Shown here piece after piece: positions 27,243 through 36,041 of a DNA stretch of 64,000 nt. This stretch comes from Phycisphaerae bacterium RAS2. GTDB lineage: Bacteria; Planctomycetota; Phycisphaerae; UBA1845; UTPLA1. Position numbers and translations under genes: made by a program. The notes below the pieces were generated by a model. It was not told the origin of the DNA. It worked only from the letters and a program-made list of their open reading frames with translations, and searched no databases. Every line of letters begins with the position of its first letter. The stretch's first letter is position 1. Where the stretch lies: the NCBI GenBank assembly GCA_007753915.1, contig CP036352.1:1116001-1180000 (forward strand), in the 5' to 3' direction.

Positions 27243-29198
27243 ATGTCGCAAGAATCGCCTGCTTCGGGCCCGTCGAAATCTTCGGAAACATCACTTGTTG
27301 GTCGAATATGGGCTTTCGTTCGAATCATGAACGTGCGGCTCCGCTTCATCTTTCTGATGGTGCTAGTCGGCGTGATTTCGTCGAACTGGGAGAAACTCCA
27401 GAACTACTACGACCGCTGGCGCCGCCCGGCCATGGCGTCGGAGACGGTGCAGGCTCAAGAGATCGAGTACTACTGCCCAATGCACCCCAACATCATCCGC
27501 GCACAAGCGGGGAGTTGCCCCATTTGCGGAATGCCGCTTGCGAAGCGTGCGAAAACCGGGCGTAAGGTTCTGGTCGAGGGCGTGCTAGCGCAGGTTCAGA
27601 TGAGCCCGCAGAAGGTTCAAATGGGCCGCATTGCCACGTCTCCCGTCCAGTACCAGCTCCTGAGTCGGGAAATCCGCACTGTGGGGATCGTCGACTACGA
27701 TGAGACTCGTCGCGCGTTCGTCGCCGCGCGGATCAAGGGACGTCTTGACAAACTCTTCGTCAATTACGTTGGGCAAAAGGTAAAGAAGGGCGACCCACTG
27801 GCAGCAATCTATAGCCCCGATCTGCTGGTGGCCCAGGAAGAGCTTCTAACGGCCGTGCGCCAGATGGGGGAGCAGCAGGGCGGTAGTGAGGTCGCGCCGG
27901 GCGTGGGGAAAATGCTGGTAGAGGCGGCTCGGAGGAAGCTCACTCTATGGGGTATTACGGAGCATCAGGTCGAGGAGATCCTAAAGCGCGGCAGTGTGGA
28001 AACGCATTTGACGATTTTCTCACCCATCGAGGGCATCGTGACCGAGAAAAAAGTCCTCGAAGGCAATTACGTCATGGAGGGTGACAACATCTACACCATC
28101 GCCGACTTGAGCGGTGTGTGGATGCAGGCGAAGGTGTTTGAGGACCAAATCAGCGGGGTGGGAATCGGCACGGCGGTCGAAGTCACAAGCGTAGCGAATC
28201 CCAACGAAATCTTCGCCGGAAAGATCACATTCATTGCGTATACGGTCGATCCGGCAACGCGGACACTGGCTGCTCGTGTTGAGATCAGTAACCCGGATTT
28301 CAAGCTTAAGCCCGGAATGTACGCGAACGCGACCATCCGTCTGCCGGTCGGCCGCGTAGTCGAGGCTACGACATCGGCGCCGGCCATTGCGAACGGTCCT
28401 TCGACGGACGGTCTGGCGAATGCGTACACAGCGCTGGTCGCCTCATTCGCGAAGGACAAATCCGATTCGGGCTTGATTTCCAACGTTGGCCAGGAGGCCC
28501 AGCGGCTTGCACAGGAAAAGAACAAAGTCGTCCGGTTGGCGGCGTCGGCGATTGCGGAGTTCGCGAAGCAAATGTCGGCGGTGGACCTGAAGGATCAACG
28601 CGCGATTCTCAAATCGCTGAGTACGAAAGTGATCGAGCTTCTGCGGGCGTACCCGCCCCGGACGTCGACATTCTTTAAGGTGCATTGTCCGATGGTGGAC
28701 GCGGACTGGATTCAAACGTCGGAAGAAGTGGCCAACCCGTACTACGGCTCGGAGATGCTCAAGTGCGGCAAGGTCACTGGGCGACTACAGCGCGGAGGCA
28801 GCGGACCGAACGAGGAGATGGCGGAAGGATATTTTTGCCCGATCTATCCGGACCGGCTTTTCGACCATCCTCGCGAATGCCCGATCGACAAGTTCCCCAT
28901 GAAGTTCGTGAGAATCGCGAAAGTCCTGGCCGTGCCTGCGTCGGCCGTTGTCAACACCGGACAGCGCATGGTCGTTTATCGGGAGAGCGATCCCGGAACG
29001 TACGACATGATCGAAGTGCGCCTCGGCGCCAAGGCAGGCGAGTTCTATCCCGTGCTCGCAGGGCTAAAGGCTGGGGACCGCTTGGCCACATCCGGTGCCT
29101 TTGTTGTGGATGCCGAGAACCGCCTGAATCCGGCGGCCGGCGCGCAGTACTTCGGCGCCAGCGGCGGGGAAAGCAAACCGCATCAGCAAGAACATTGA
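27243..29198 (+). CDS. cusB: CusB-like RND efflux periplasmic adaptor with metal-binding domains at both ends, 651 aa
   Basis: After one N-terminal membrane anchor (LRFIFLMVLVGVISSNW) comes a heavy-metal-binding domain (YYCPMHPNIIRAQAGSCPICGMPL), then the HlyD-type adaptor core (KLFVNYVGQKVKKGDPLAAIYSPDL; FSPIEGIVTEKKVLEG; ADLSGVWMQAKV), a DUF3347 domain ending HCPMVDADW and NPYYGSEMLKCGKV, and a second degenerate metal domain (YFCPIYPDRLFDHPRECPIDKFPM). The final part is the membrane-proximal domain. The ATG at 27243 follows AAGGG. Adaptors of this type link a CusA pump to an outer membrane channel and hand it Cu or Ag. CusA follows 24 bp downstream. Confidence 0.9.
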   Translation: MSQESPASGPSKSSETSLVGRIWAFVRIMNVRLRFIFLMVLVGVISSNWEKLQNYYDRWRRPAMASETVQAQEIEYYCPMHPNIIRAQAGSCPICGMPLAKRAKTGRKVLVEGVLAQVQMSPQKVQMGRIATSPVQYQLLSREIRTVGIVDYDETRRAFVAARIKGRLDKLFVNYVGQKVKKGDPLAAIYSPDLLVAQEELLTAVRQMGEQQGGSEVAPGVGKMLVEAARRKLTLWGITEHQVEEILKRGSVETHLTIFSPIEGIVTEKKVLEGNYVMEGDNIYTIADLSGVWMQAKVFEDQISGVGIGTAVEVTSVANPNEIFAGKITFIAYTVDPATRTLAARVEISNPDFKLKPGMYANATIRLPVGRVVEATTSAPAIANGPSTDGLANAYTALVASFAKDKSDSGLISNVGQEAQRLAQEKNKVVRLAASAIAEFAKQMSAVDLKDQRAILKSLSTKVIELLRAYPPRTSTFFKVHCPMVDADWIQTSEEVANPYYGSEMLKCGKVTGRLQRGGSGPNEEMAEGYFCPIYPDRLFDHPRECPIDKFPMKFVRIAKVLAVPASAVVNTGQRMVVYRESDPGTYDMIEVRLGAKAGEFYPVLAGLKAGDRLATSGAFVVDAENRLNPAAGAQYFGASGGESKPHQQEH

Positions 29199-29222
29199 TC
29201 CAGAATCCATGAGAGGCGCACC

Positions 29223-32200
29223 ATGATTTCGCAGGTCGTTGAGTACTCGATCCGCAACCGGTTCATCGTGATTCTCCTCACAGGTGCTGTCGCCGTGTGG
29301 GGGGCGTACTGTCTGATGAAGACGCCGGTCGATGCAATCCCGGACCTGTCGGAAAACCAGGTCATCGTCTTCGCGGACTGGATGGGGCGATCTCCGCAGG
29401 AGATCGACGATCAGATTACCTATCCACTTTCGGTGAACCTTCAGGGCCTGGCGGGCATTAAGTCGGTACGATCCGCAAGCGAATTCAACTTCTCGATGAT
29501 CAGCATCATCTTCGACGAGAAGACCGACTTCTATTTCGCCCGCACGCGCGTCCTGGAACGATTGAACATCGCCTCGACGTTTCTACCGGCCGGAGTCACG
29601 CCCTATCTGGCGCCGGACTCCACAGCGCTCGGACAGATCTTCTGGTATACAGTGGAGGGCGACGGATACAGCCCGGATGAGCTTCGCGCGATACAGGACT
29701 GGTACGTTCGCTATCAACTCTACGTGTCGGGCGTCGCGCAAGTATCAAGCGTCGGCGGTTTTGTGCGCGAATATCAGATCGACGTCGATCCGGACAAGCT
29801 ACGTGCTTACGACCTCGCGCTCGGGTCGGTCTTCAACGCCGTCGCGCGCAGCAACATCGCCGTAGGCGGAAAGGTCTATTTCGAGAATAACGCGGAGTAC
29901 CTCATTCGAGGAGTGGGCTGGCTGCGCGGCGTGAAGGACCTGGACAACGTCGTCGTGGCCGAACGCAGCGGCGTGCCCATTTACCTGCGCAACCTCGCAG
30001 CCGTGCAATTGGGACCCGAGTACCGCCGCAGCATGCTGGAGAAGAACGGCCAAGAGGCCACCGGCGGCGTGGTCATGATGCGCTACGGCGAAAATCCGCT
30101 GGAAGTCACCAAGGCGATCAAGAAGCGAATTGAGGAACTTCAGCCGGGCCTGCCGCCGGGCGTGCGGATCGTGCCCTTCTATGATCGCACGCGTCTGATC
30201 GGGGACGCCATCCACACGCTGACCTCCGCCTTGCGCGAGGAAATCATCGTGGCCAGTCTCGTCGTCATCCTGATCCTGCGACACGTCCGCGCTGCATTAC
30301 TGATGTGCGTGACGCTGCCCCTGGCCATGCTGGTCTCCTTCATCCTGATGTATTACCTCGGGATTCCCAGCAACATCATGTCGCTGTCCGGGTTGGCCAT
30401 CTCGATCGGCGTACTGGTGGACGCCGGGATTGTGATGGTGGAGAACGCCGTGCACGAACTGCACGGCCACTACGGCGACCAGAAGGTCCGCGGCGATACG
30501 ACCGAAGTCTGCGTACGCGCGTGCCGGCTGCTCGGAAAGCCGATCTTCTTCTCCGTGCTCATCATGTTGATCTCCTTCCTGCCGGTCTTCGCCTTGAGCG
30601 GCCAGGAAGGCAAGATGTTCCACCCCCTGGCCTTCACCAAGTCGTTCGCCATGGTGGGTGTTTCCGTCCTCGCCATCACGTTCGTGCCGGCGATGATCCC
30701 GATCCTCATTAAGGGCCGAATGAGGAGGGAGGAAGATAACTGGTTTGTCCGCAGCTTCGTCAATATCTACAAACCTGTGCTGCTGTGGCTGCTCAAGATT
30801 CCGGCGGCCGGCATCTGGTTTCTCGCGTTCCTGTTCTTGCTCGGCGCCGGCTTCATCGGCAGCCAGATGCTCTTCTTGGGTGTGCTCGCGGTCGCTCTGT
30901 TTTTCGGCACGGTCTTTTTCCGCAAAGCCCGGGGCAAAGTGATTGCCTTTTCGCTCCTGTTGCTGACCGCCCACTGGGCGTCTGGTTTTCCGAAGTTGGG
31001 TCGCGAGTTCATGCCGCCGTTGAATGAGGGAAGTATTCTGGACATGCCGGTCACCGTGCCGCGGACCTCCATCACGCAGGCTGCGGAGGATGTGCGGCTT
31101 CGAGACCGCATTATGGCGGGTTTTCCGGAGGTGGAGCAGGTCGTCGGAAAAGTCGGTCGGGCCGACACACCGACCGATCCATCCGGCATTGATATGGTGG
31201 AGACCGTTGTGACGCTCCGCCCCAAAGAGTGGTGGCCGAAGCGAAAGATCCTCTTCGAAGACGCTGTGTCTGAAGCCGAACAGATCGTCATCGCCATGCA
31301 GAAAGACGCCCTGATTCAAATGGCGATCACGCCGGAGCAAATCGACGAACTCGTCAATGCTGCCGCCATGGATGCAATGACGGAATTCGATCGGACCATG
31401 CGCGAGTTCTCCCACCGCCGCGAGGTCGAGCACGAACCCGTCATGGCCAGGACACTTGTGTCGGCCACGCTTGATGATCTGCTTAACCTGTTCCGGAAAA
31501 AAGAGGAGCTTAGGCGCGAGCCCACGCCCGCGGAGCTGGGTACGATTGCAGATCGCCTGACCAAGGATCATGGATTGCACTTGGTCGAGGTACTCCGGCG
31601 CGAGGAGATGGGCCGCCTGCTTGCGTCTGCAGTCGATCAATTGGCGGCCGTGGGGGGTGTCGAGAAGAAACCTGAACTGCTTCTTAAAGCGCCGTCACTG
31701 TGGTCCGACGTGAGGGACGCCGTGGTCACCGTCCTGGGCGGCGAGAACACGTCCGTCCTCAGCGAGGCGTTCGACGCCTTTGAGGAACGATTGGACCGCG
31801 AATGGGTCGCGCGGACGAAAATCATCAACTGGGAGCTTGAAGATCAGTCTCGCGGCGCGATGGTCTGGGCCTTGGCGCAGAACCTGGCACGACACGCCAA
31901 AGCGAAGAACCTACTGTCGCGCGAGCCCACGGACTCGGACCACCAGCAAATCCGGCAAGCCCGGGAGAACGAATTCGGCCGGAACGTCTTCCTGTGGCAC
32001 AAGACCAAGAACGACCTCGTCAAGGAGATGGACAGCGAGCTTCAAGCGCCGGGCTGGGGCAATATCTGGACGCAGCCCATCATCAACCGGGTGGACATGC
32101 TGGCCACCGGCGTTCGCACGATGATCGGCGTCAAGGTCTTTGGACCGCGCCAAGAGGACCAGACCGAGGAAGTCGTCGAAAACGGCGTCAAGACCGTGGC

Positions 32201-33410
32201 GGTCAAGGAGCCGGGAATCCAGACGATCTCCAATCAGGTCGCCGGCGTGCTGCGCAACGTCCGCGGAGCCGTAGACGTGTTCCCGGACCAGATCGTCGGT
32301 CGAAGCTACCTCCAGATTGACGTCGACCGCGAGAAGGCCGCCCGCTACGGCGCGAACGTCGGTGATATCCAAGAGGCAATCGAGGTCGCGATGGGCGGAA
32401 AGACGATCATGACCACGGTCGAAGGACGCCGGCGGTTTCCCGTGCGCGTCCGCTATGCCCGCGATTACTGGCAGACGCAGGAGGCCTTGCGCCGCATTCT
32501 GGTGACCGGCCGCCGCGGCTCCGCCACGGCACAGGCCGACAGTGCCGGCATGGGCGGCGCGGCCATGACGAGCGACGCTGGTGGAACTGAGGGAACGGCC
32601 GACAGTGAGGTGTATCAGATTCCAATCACCGAAGTCGCAGATATCAAAGTGGTTGAAGGCCCCAGCGTGATCAAGAGCGAGAATGGGATGCTGCGGTCTT
32701 ACGTGCAGCTCAACGTCCGCGACCGTGACATCGTCGGCTTCGTCGAGGAGGCCCAGCGAGTCGTAGCACAGCAGGTCAAGCTGCCGCCGGGCTTCTTTAT
32801 TGAATGGAGCGGACAGTTTGAGCACCAGGTTCGTGCGAAAAAAACGCTGCAAATCGTCTTCCCGATGGTCATCCTTCTGATCTTCGTCATTCTCTACATG
32901 ACGTTCAACGACATTCGTGATGCCCTCGTCATCATGCTGGCCGTTCCCGGAGCGCTGGTCGGAGGCGTCATTTTCCAGAGCCTCTTCGGGTTCAACTTCA
33001 GCGTGGCCGTCTGGGTCGGTTACATCGCATGCTTCGGCCTGGCGACCGAGACCGGCATCGTCATGCTCATCTACCTCCACGATGCCATCAACCGCCGCGG
33101 CGGTCTGGGCAAGATCGCCTCGTTGGCCGAACTCACTGAGGCCATTGTGGCGGGCGCGGTCCATCGGCTGCGGCCAAAGCTCATGACCGAAGGGACGACG
33201 ATCATCGGGCTCGTGCCCATGCTCTGGGCAACCGGGACCGGGGCCGAGGTCATGCGGCCCATGGCGGCGCCTGTGCTCGGCGGTCTGCTCGTCGCGGACG
33301 AGGTCATCGACCTGCTCATTCCGGTCATCTTCAACTGGTATCAGTGCCGGAAGTGGCGGCGGTTGCATCCGGTCGCCGAGGAGAAAATTGCTTCTGTATC
33401 GCACGTGTGA
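29223..33410 (+). CDS. cusA: CusA/CzcA-type heavy-metal RND efflux pump with a large periplasmic insertion, 1395 aa
   Basis: The start MISQVVEYSIRNRFIVILLTGAVAVWGAYC and GVLVDAGIVMVENAVHE (proton-relay Asp) define the heavy-metal RND family, which exports Cu, Ag, Co, Zn or Cd across the inner membrane with proton influx. Usual length is about 1040-1080 residues; this one has about 320 extra. Between VTLRPKEWWPKRK (near 665) and IWTQPIINRVDMLATG (near 947), where relatives have a short loop, there are some 270 mostly helical residues. There are also additional hydrophobic segments near 520-590 and a Gly/Ala/Met-rich loop near 1100. Copper or silver is the likely substrate from the CusB domains. 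Confidence 0.93.
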   Translation: MISQVVEYSIRNRFIVILLTGAVAVWGAYCLMKTPVDAIPDLSENQVIVFADWMGRSPQEIDDQITYPLSVNLQGLAGIKSVRSASEFNFSMISIIFDEKTDFYFARTRVLERLNIASTFLPAGVTPYLAPDSTALGQIFWYTVEGDGYSPDELRAIQDWYVRYQLYVSGVAQVSSVGGFVREYQIDVDPDKLRAYDLALGSVFNAVARSNIAVGGKVYFENNAEYLIRGVGWLRGVKDLDNVVVAERSGVPIYLRNLAAVQLGPEYRRSMLEKNGQEATGGVVMMRYGENPLEVTKAIKKRIEELQPGLPPGVRIVPFYDRTRLIGDAIHTLTSALREEIIVASLVVILILRHVRAALLMCVTLPLAMLVSFILMYYLGIPSNIMSLSGLAISIGVLVDAGIVMVENAVHELHGHYGDQKVRGDTTEVCVRACRLLGKPIFFSVLIMLISFLPVFALSGQEGKMFHPLAFTKSFAMVGVSVLAITFVPAMIPILIKGRMRREEDNWFVRSFVNIYKPVLLWLLKIPAAGIWFLAFLFLLGAGFIGSQMLFLGVLAVALFFGTVFFRKARGKVIAFSLLLLTAHWASGFPKLGREFMPPLNEGSILDMPVTVPRTSITQAAEDVRLRDRIMAGFPEVEQVVGKVGRADTPTDPSGIDMVETVVTLRPKEWWPKRKILFEDAVSEAEQIVIAMQKDALIQMAITPEQIDELVNAAAMDAMTEFDRTMREFSHRREVEHEPVMARTLVSATLDDLLNLFRKKEELRREPTPAELGTIADRLTKDHGLHLVEVLRREEMGRLLASAVDQLAAVGGVEKKPELLLKAPSLWSDVRDAVVTVLGGENTSVLSEAFDAFEERLDREWVARTKIINWELEDQSRGAMVWALAQNLARHAKAKNLLSREPTDSDHQQIRQARENEFGRNVFLWHKTKNDLVKEMDSELQAPGWGNIWTQPIINRVDMLATGVRTMIGVKVFGPRQEDQTEEVVENGVKTVAVKEPGIQTISNQVAGVLRNVRGAVDVFPDQIVGRSYLQIDVDREKAARYGANVGDIQEAIEVAMGGKTIMTTVEGRRRFPVRVRYARDYWQTQEALRRILVTGRRGSATAQADSAGMGGAAMTSDAGGTEGTADSEVYQIPITEVADIKVVEGPSVIKSENGMLRSYVQLNVRDRDIVGFVEEAQRVVAQQVKLPPGFFIEWSGQFEHQVRAKKTLQIVFPMVILLIFVILYMTFNDIRDALVIMLAVPGALVGGVIFQSLFGFNFSVAVWVGYIACFGLATETGIVMLIYLHDAINRRGGLGKIASLAELTEAIVAGAVHRLRPKLMTEGTTIIGLVPMLWATGTGAEVMRPMAAPVLGGLLVADEVIDLLIPVIFNWYQCRKWRRLHPVAEEKIASVSHV

Positions 33411-33447
33411 CTGAAATGAAGGCTTGTTTCTGCGAAAGGGTGAAAAC

Positions 33448-33789
33448 ATGAAATCGCATACAACTTGGTCAATTCTGGTGGTTGGTATCAGCTTGGTTGG
33501 CATGGCCCTCATGGGTTGTGAGAAGCCCGAGCACCGGATGGCTCAGCCCAAGCCTGGAACGAAAATCGCTTGTCAGCAGTGCTACGACGAAATCAGCACG
33601 ATTTGGCGCACGCCGCACCGCTCAGATACACCGTGGAACATAGTCGTCCGGACTCACATGTGCCCGGCGTGCAAATCTGAGATGTCGCTCTACCGTGAGA
33701 ATGGCGTGCTGATGGTCAAGTGCGCACGGTGCGCGCCCGAGGGATTAGCGTGTGACAGGTGCTTGCCGCCAGACGCGCCAGTACGGTAA
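33448..33789 (+). CDS. Cys-rich lipoprotein, 113 aa (paralogue of the gene at 35658)
   Basis: GAAAGGGTG precedes the ATG. A lipoprotein signal ends MALMGC. The mature part has CQQCYDE, MCPACKS, VKCARCAPEG and CDRCLPP, four CxxC pairs, which suits a zinc or copper site. The same order CxxCYDE, C-xx-C, CARCAPEG and CDRCLPP recurs in the protein at 35658. I know no named family. It follows the cusA-like gene by 37 bp. Confidence 0.7.
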   Translation: MKSHTTWSILVVGISLVGMALMGCEKPEHRMAQPKPGTKIACQQCYDEISTIWRTPHRSDTPWNIVVRTHMCPACKSEMSLYRENGVLMVKCARCAPEGLACDRCLPPDAPVR

Positions 33790-33846
33790 TCACTGCAAAG
33801 GATGGACGGTTGCGTCCGGATGGCCGGAAATTGAAGCGAGGTGGCT

Positions 33847-34581
33847 ATGATGATGGACGAAATGTCAGCCTGGACGGATAACATTCACCGCAGCCTACCG
33901 CATCAGTATTGCTGGGTGATCGTGACCGTCCTGGCCATTGCGTGCGGCGCAATCATCGGCGTGGAGCGGGGCAAACGCCAAAAGCCCGCCGGCTTGCGAA
34001 CGATGATGCTCATCTGTCTCGGCGCCAGCATCTTCGCCCAGGCCAGCATTCTGGTTGTTGGTGACCGGGCAGATCCAGGTCGTATCGCCGCTCAAGTCGT
34101 AACGGGCATCGGGTTCTTAGGCGCGGGCGCGATCATCCACGGGCGCGGCAGCGTGACCGGCTTCACCACAGCCGCTGCGATCTGGGTCGTGGCCGCAATC
34201 GGTGTTGTGCTAGGCATCGGCTACGCTGCGGCGGGTGTACTCTTCACGCTGCTGGTAGTTGGCACATTGGCGGCCGAACGCACCATTGAGTCCTTTCTTT
34301 GCGGTCGGTGCCGATGGGCCACGATGCGTATCGACTTCGATCTCACTGACGGTAGAACTCATTGGCGCATCCAGGAAATCCTCGACGATCATCAGGTCCC
34401 AGACGAGCTTGTGTCCTTCGCAACCACCACTGAAGAGATCGGGGCCGTGTCGGTTCGATGCTGCGTACGTCATCGCCAGCATCGCGGGTTTCTGGCGACC
34501 CTTGCTGCGATGCCGGGCGTGCGCCGGATCGTTGAAACGGCGACGCCGGCTTCTGCTCAGGCACAGGAGCAAACGCGATGA
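33847..34581 (+). CDS. MgtC/SapB family membrane protein, 244 aa
   Basis: Several hydrophobic helices with GAIIGVERGKRQKPAGLRTMM and VTGIGFLGAGAIIHGRGSVTGFTTAAAIWVVAAIG are the MgtC/SapB signature, and a soluble ACT-like C-terminal domain follows (MRIDFDLTDGRTHWRIQEIL). Three ATG codons in a row begin at 33847 and GAGGT lies close before them, so the exact start is uncertain; a GTG at 33841 is also possible. MgtC proteins are tied to magnesium or phosphate stress, and their function remains debated. The stop overlaps the next gene in ATGA. Confidence 0.88.
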   Translation: MMMDEMSAWTDNIHRSLPHQYCWVIVTVLAIACGAIIGVERGKRQKPAGLRTMMLICLGASIFAQASILVVGDRADPGRIAAQVVTGIGFLGAGAIIHGRGSVTGFTTAAAIWVVAAIGVVLGIGYAAAGVLFTLLVVGTLAAERTIESFLCGRCRWATMRIDFDLTDGRTHWRIQEILDDHQVPDELVSFATTTEEIGAVSVRCCVRHRQHRGFLATLAAMPGVRRIVETATPASAQAQEQTR

Positions 34582-35033
34582 GAGTGACAACCGCTCATGA
34601 GCGGAAGGTACTTAGTCGGCCGTCCTTGCGCGTGGAGGCGCGATGGCGAACCATCCTGTTTGGTATAGGTGACCTTGTGTTCCTGGTTGCCGTCGGGATG
34701 ATCGCCACGTTGGTGATGCACGGCATGCACCAACTGGACTGGAACTTCGCCGTGACGTGCCTCGTCGGGATGGCGGCTGCGATGCTGGTTCAGATGCTTA
34801 TGGCATTCTGCGCCGCGCCGCTCCTGGGCTCTATCGAAACCATGACTCCTTCGATGGTCGTTGGGATGGTGAGCCCGATGTCCGTTTGCACGTTGCATAT
34901 GCTCGGATGCGAATCGAATTGCACAGTCGTACTTGTGCTCGGGGCAGGTTTTGGCATGGCGATGTTCATACTTGTGACGATCTACGGCGCGATGGTCAAA
35001 CGTTCCTTGAGCCAATCGTACTCGGTGCAGTGA
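34578..35033 (+). CDS. Uncharacterised four-helix membrane protein, 151 aa
   Basis: The start overlaps the MgtC-like gene by four bases. Four hydrophobic segments are visible (ILFGIGDLVFLVAVGMIATLVM, VTCLVGMAAAMLVQMLMAF, PSMVVGMVSPMSVCTLHML, VVLVLGAGFGMAMFILVTIY). They are notably rich in methionine, and the third loop has CTLHMLGCESNC. Such Met/Cys enrichment would suit copper handling. I do not recognise the family. Coupling to MgtC and the downstream methyltransferase indicates one transcript. Confidence 0.7.
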   Translation: MRVTTAHERKVLSRPSLRVEARWRTILFGIGDLVFLVAVGMIATLVMHGMHQLDWNFAVTCLVGMAAAMLVQMLMAFCAAPLLGSIETMTPSMVVGMVSPMSVCTLHMLGCESNCTVVLVLGAGFGMAMFILVTIYGAMVKRSLSQSYSVQ

Positions 35034-35041
35034 GGTGTGGC

Positions 35042-35665
35042 ATGCCGATAATCTGGGACCTGCGAGCCAAGCTGTACGACGTATGCGAGGCTTCAAGCAT
35101 TCGCCGCGGACCCGCTAAAGCGGCGCTGTTCCGGGAGATGAAAGGCCGTGTGCTGTTTGTAGCCATTGGCACCGGAGTGGACATACCGCATTTTCCACCC
35201 GGCCAAGTGATCGTAGCGGTGGACATCAGCAAAGAAATGCTCCGTCGAGCGGAGGCGCGGCGGGCGAGTTACGCCGGCACCCTCCAACTGGTCGAGGCGG
35301 ACGCGACGAACCTTCGTTTCCCCGATGCTTCGTTCGACACGGTCGCAACGTCGTGTACGTTTTGTTCCGTGCCCGATCCGGTCGATGCGCTGAGGGAATT
35401 ATTCCGAGTATTACGGCCGGGTGGCCGGCTACTCATGTTCGAGCATGTACGCAGCCGCAATCCCATCCTGGGGCTTACCCTTGACTTGATGACGCTCTGG
35501 ACGCGGCGAGCGGGCACGGAAATGAACCGCGATACGGTTGGCAACGTCCTGAAAGCCGGTTTTGAAATCACGAGGATTGATAGTGTTTATCTGGACATCA
35601 TACTTGCGATCCGTGGACGCAAGCCCTGGTCTGGGATATCACAAACGGAGAATCAACATGGGTAG
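35042..35665 (+). CDS. Class I SAM-dependent methyltransferase, 207 aa
   Basis: GAGGTGTGG precedes the ATG at 35042. Motif I is VLFVAIGTGVDIPHFPPG, motif II VAVDISKEMLRRAEA, then VEADATNLRFPDASFDTVATSCTFCSVPD and LRELFRVLRPGGRLLMFEHV, matching the UbiE-like group (Methyltransf_11). Small-molecule or lipid methylation is most likely; arsenic methylation cannot be excluded but the Cys pattern of ArsM is not clear. It is eight bp after the membrane-protein gene and overlaps the next gene by eight bp. Confidence 0.9.
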   Translation: MPIIWDLRAKLYDVCEASSIRRGPAKAALFREMKGRVLFVAIGTGVDIPHFPPGQVIVAVDISKEMLRRAEARRASYAGTLQLVEADATNLRFPDASFDTVATSCTFCSVPDPVDALRELFRVLRPGGRLLMFEHVRSRNPILGLTLDLMTLWTRRAGTEMNRDTVGNVLKAGFEITRIDSVYLDIILAIRGRKPWSGISQTENQHG

Positions 35666-36038
35666 GTTATTAGGGCGACGCATGCGAATCCTCCTCCCCG
35701 GCCTATGTATGTTCGCTCCGGTCGATTGCACGGAGCCTGAACCGAAGGTGGTTCACAATGTCGTTCCGACAGGAGAAGGGCATCGTCTCGGCTGCCGGCT
35801 TTGCTACGACGAGACGGCCCGCGTTCTCAGGGGGCCGCCGAAGCACCGCCGATACAAGTCGATAGCGCGCCATCGTTGTGACGAGTGCATGACGGATGCC
35901 TCCTTCTATGTTGGCGACGACGGCAACTTAATGTTTCGCTGCGCTCGATGCGCGCCTGAAGGAATGCCCTGCGATCGGTGTCTGCCGCCCGAGCCGGCGA
36001 CAACCCAACCGGCCTCCGCATCAAGAGTCGGACTGTAA
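35658..36038 (+). CDS. Cys-rich exported protein, 126 aa (paralogue of the gene at 33448)
   Basis: AACGGAGAATC precedes the ATG at 35658. A basic start and hydrophobic run (RILLPGLCMFAPVDC) act as an export signal, although the lipobox is poor. The mature part repeats the pattern of the other copy: CRLCYDET, CDECMTD, YVGDDGNLMFRCARCAPEG, CDRCLPP. Conservation is concentrated at the cysteines, suggesting a shared metal-binding fold. It ends the plus-strand island; the next gene converges 3 bp away. Confidence 0.7.
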   Translation: MGRLLGRRMRILLPGLCMFAPVDCTEPEPKVVHNVVPTGEGHRLGCRLCYDETARVLRGPPKHRRYKSIARHRCDECMTDASFYVGDDGNLMFRCARCAPEGMPCDRCLPPEPATTQPASASRVGL

Positions 36039-36041
36039 TCA

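Noticed and set aside
31911-33512. A 533-codon frame antisense to the CusA-like gene (and a 447-codon one at 30297-31640)
   Set aside because: These are shadows of a GC-rich gene; composition is His/Asp/Arg-rich and no domain is visible, while the plus strand encodes a clear pump.
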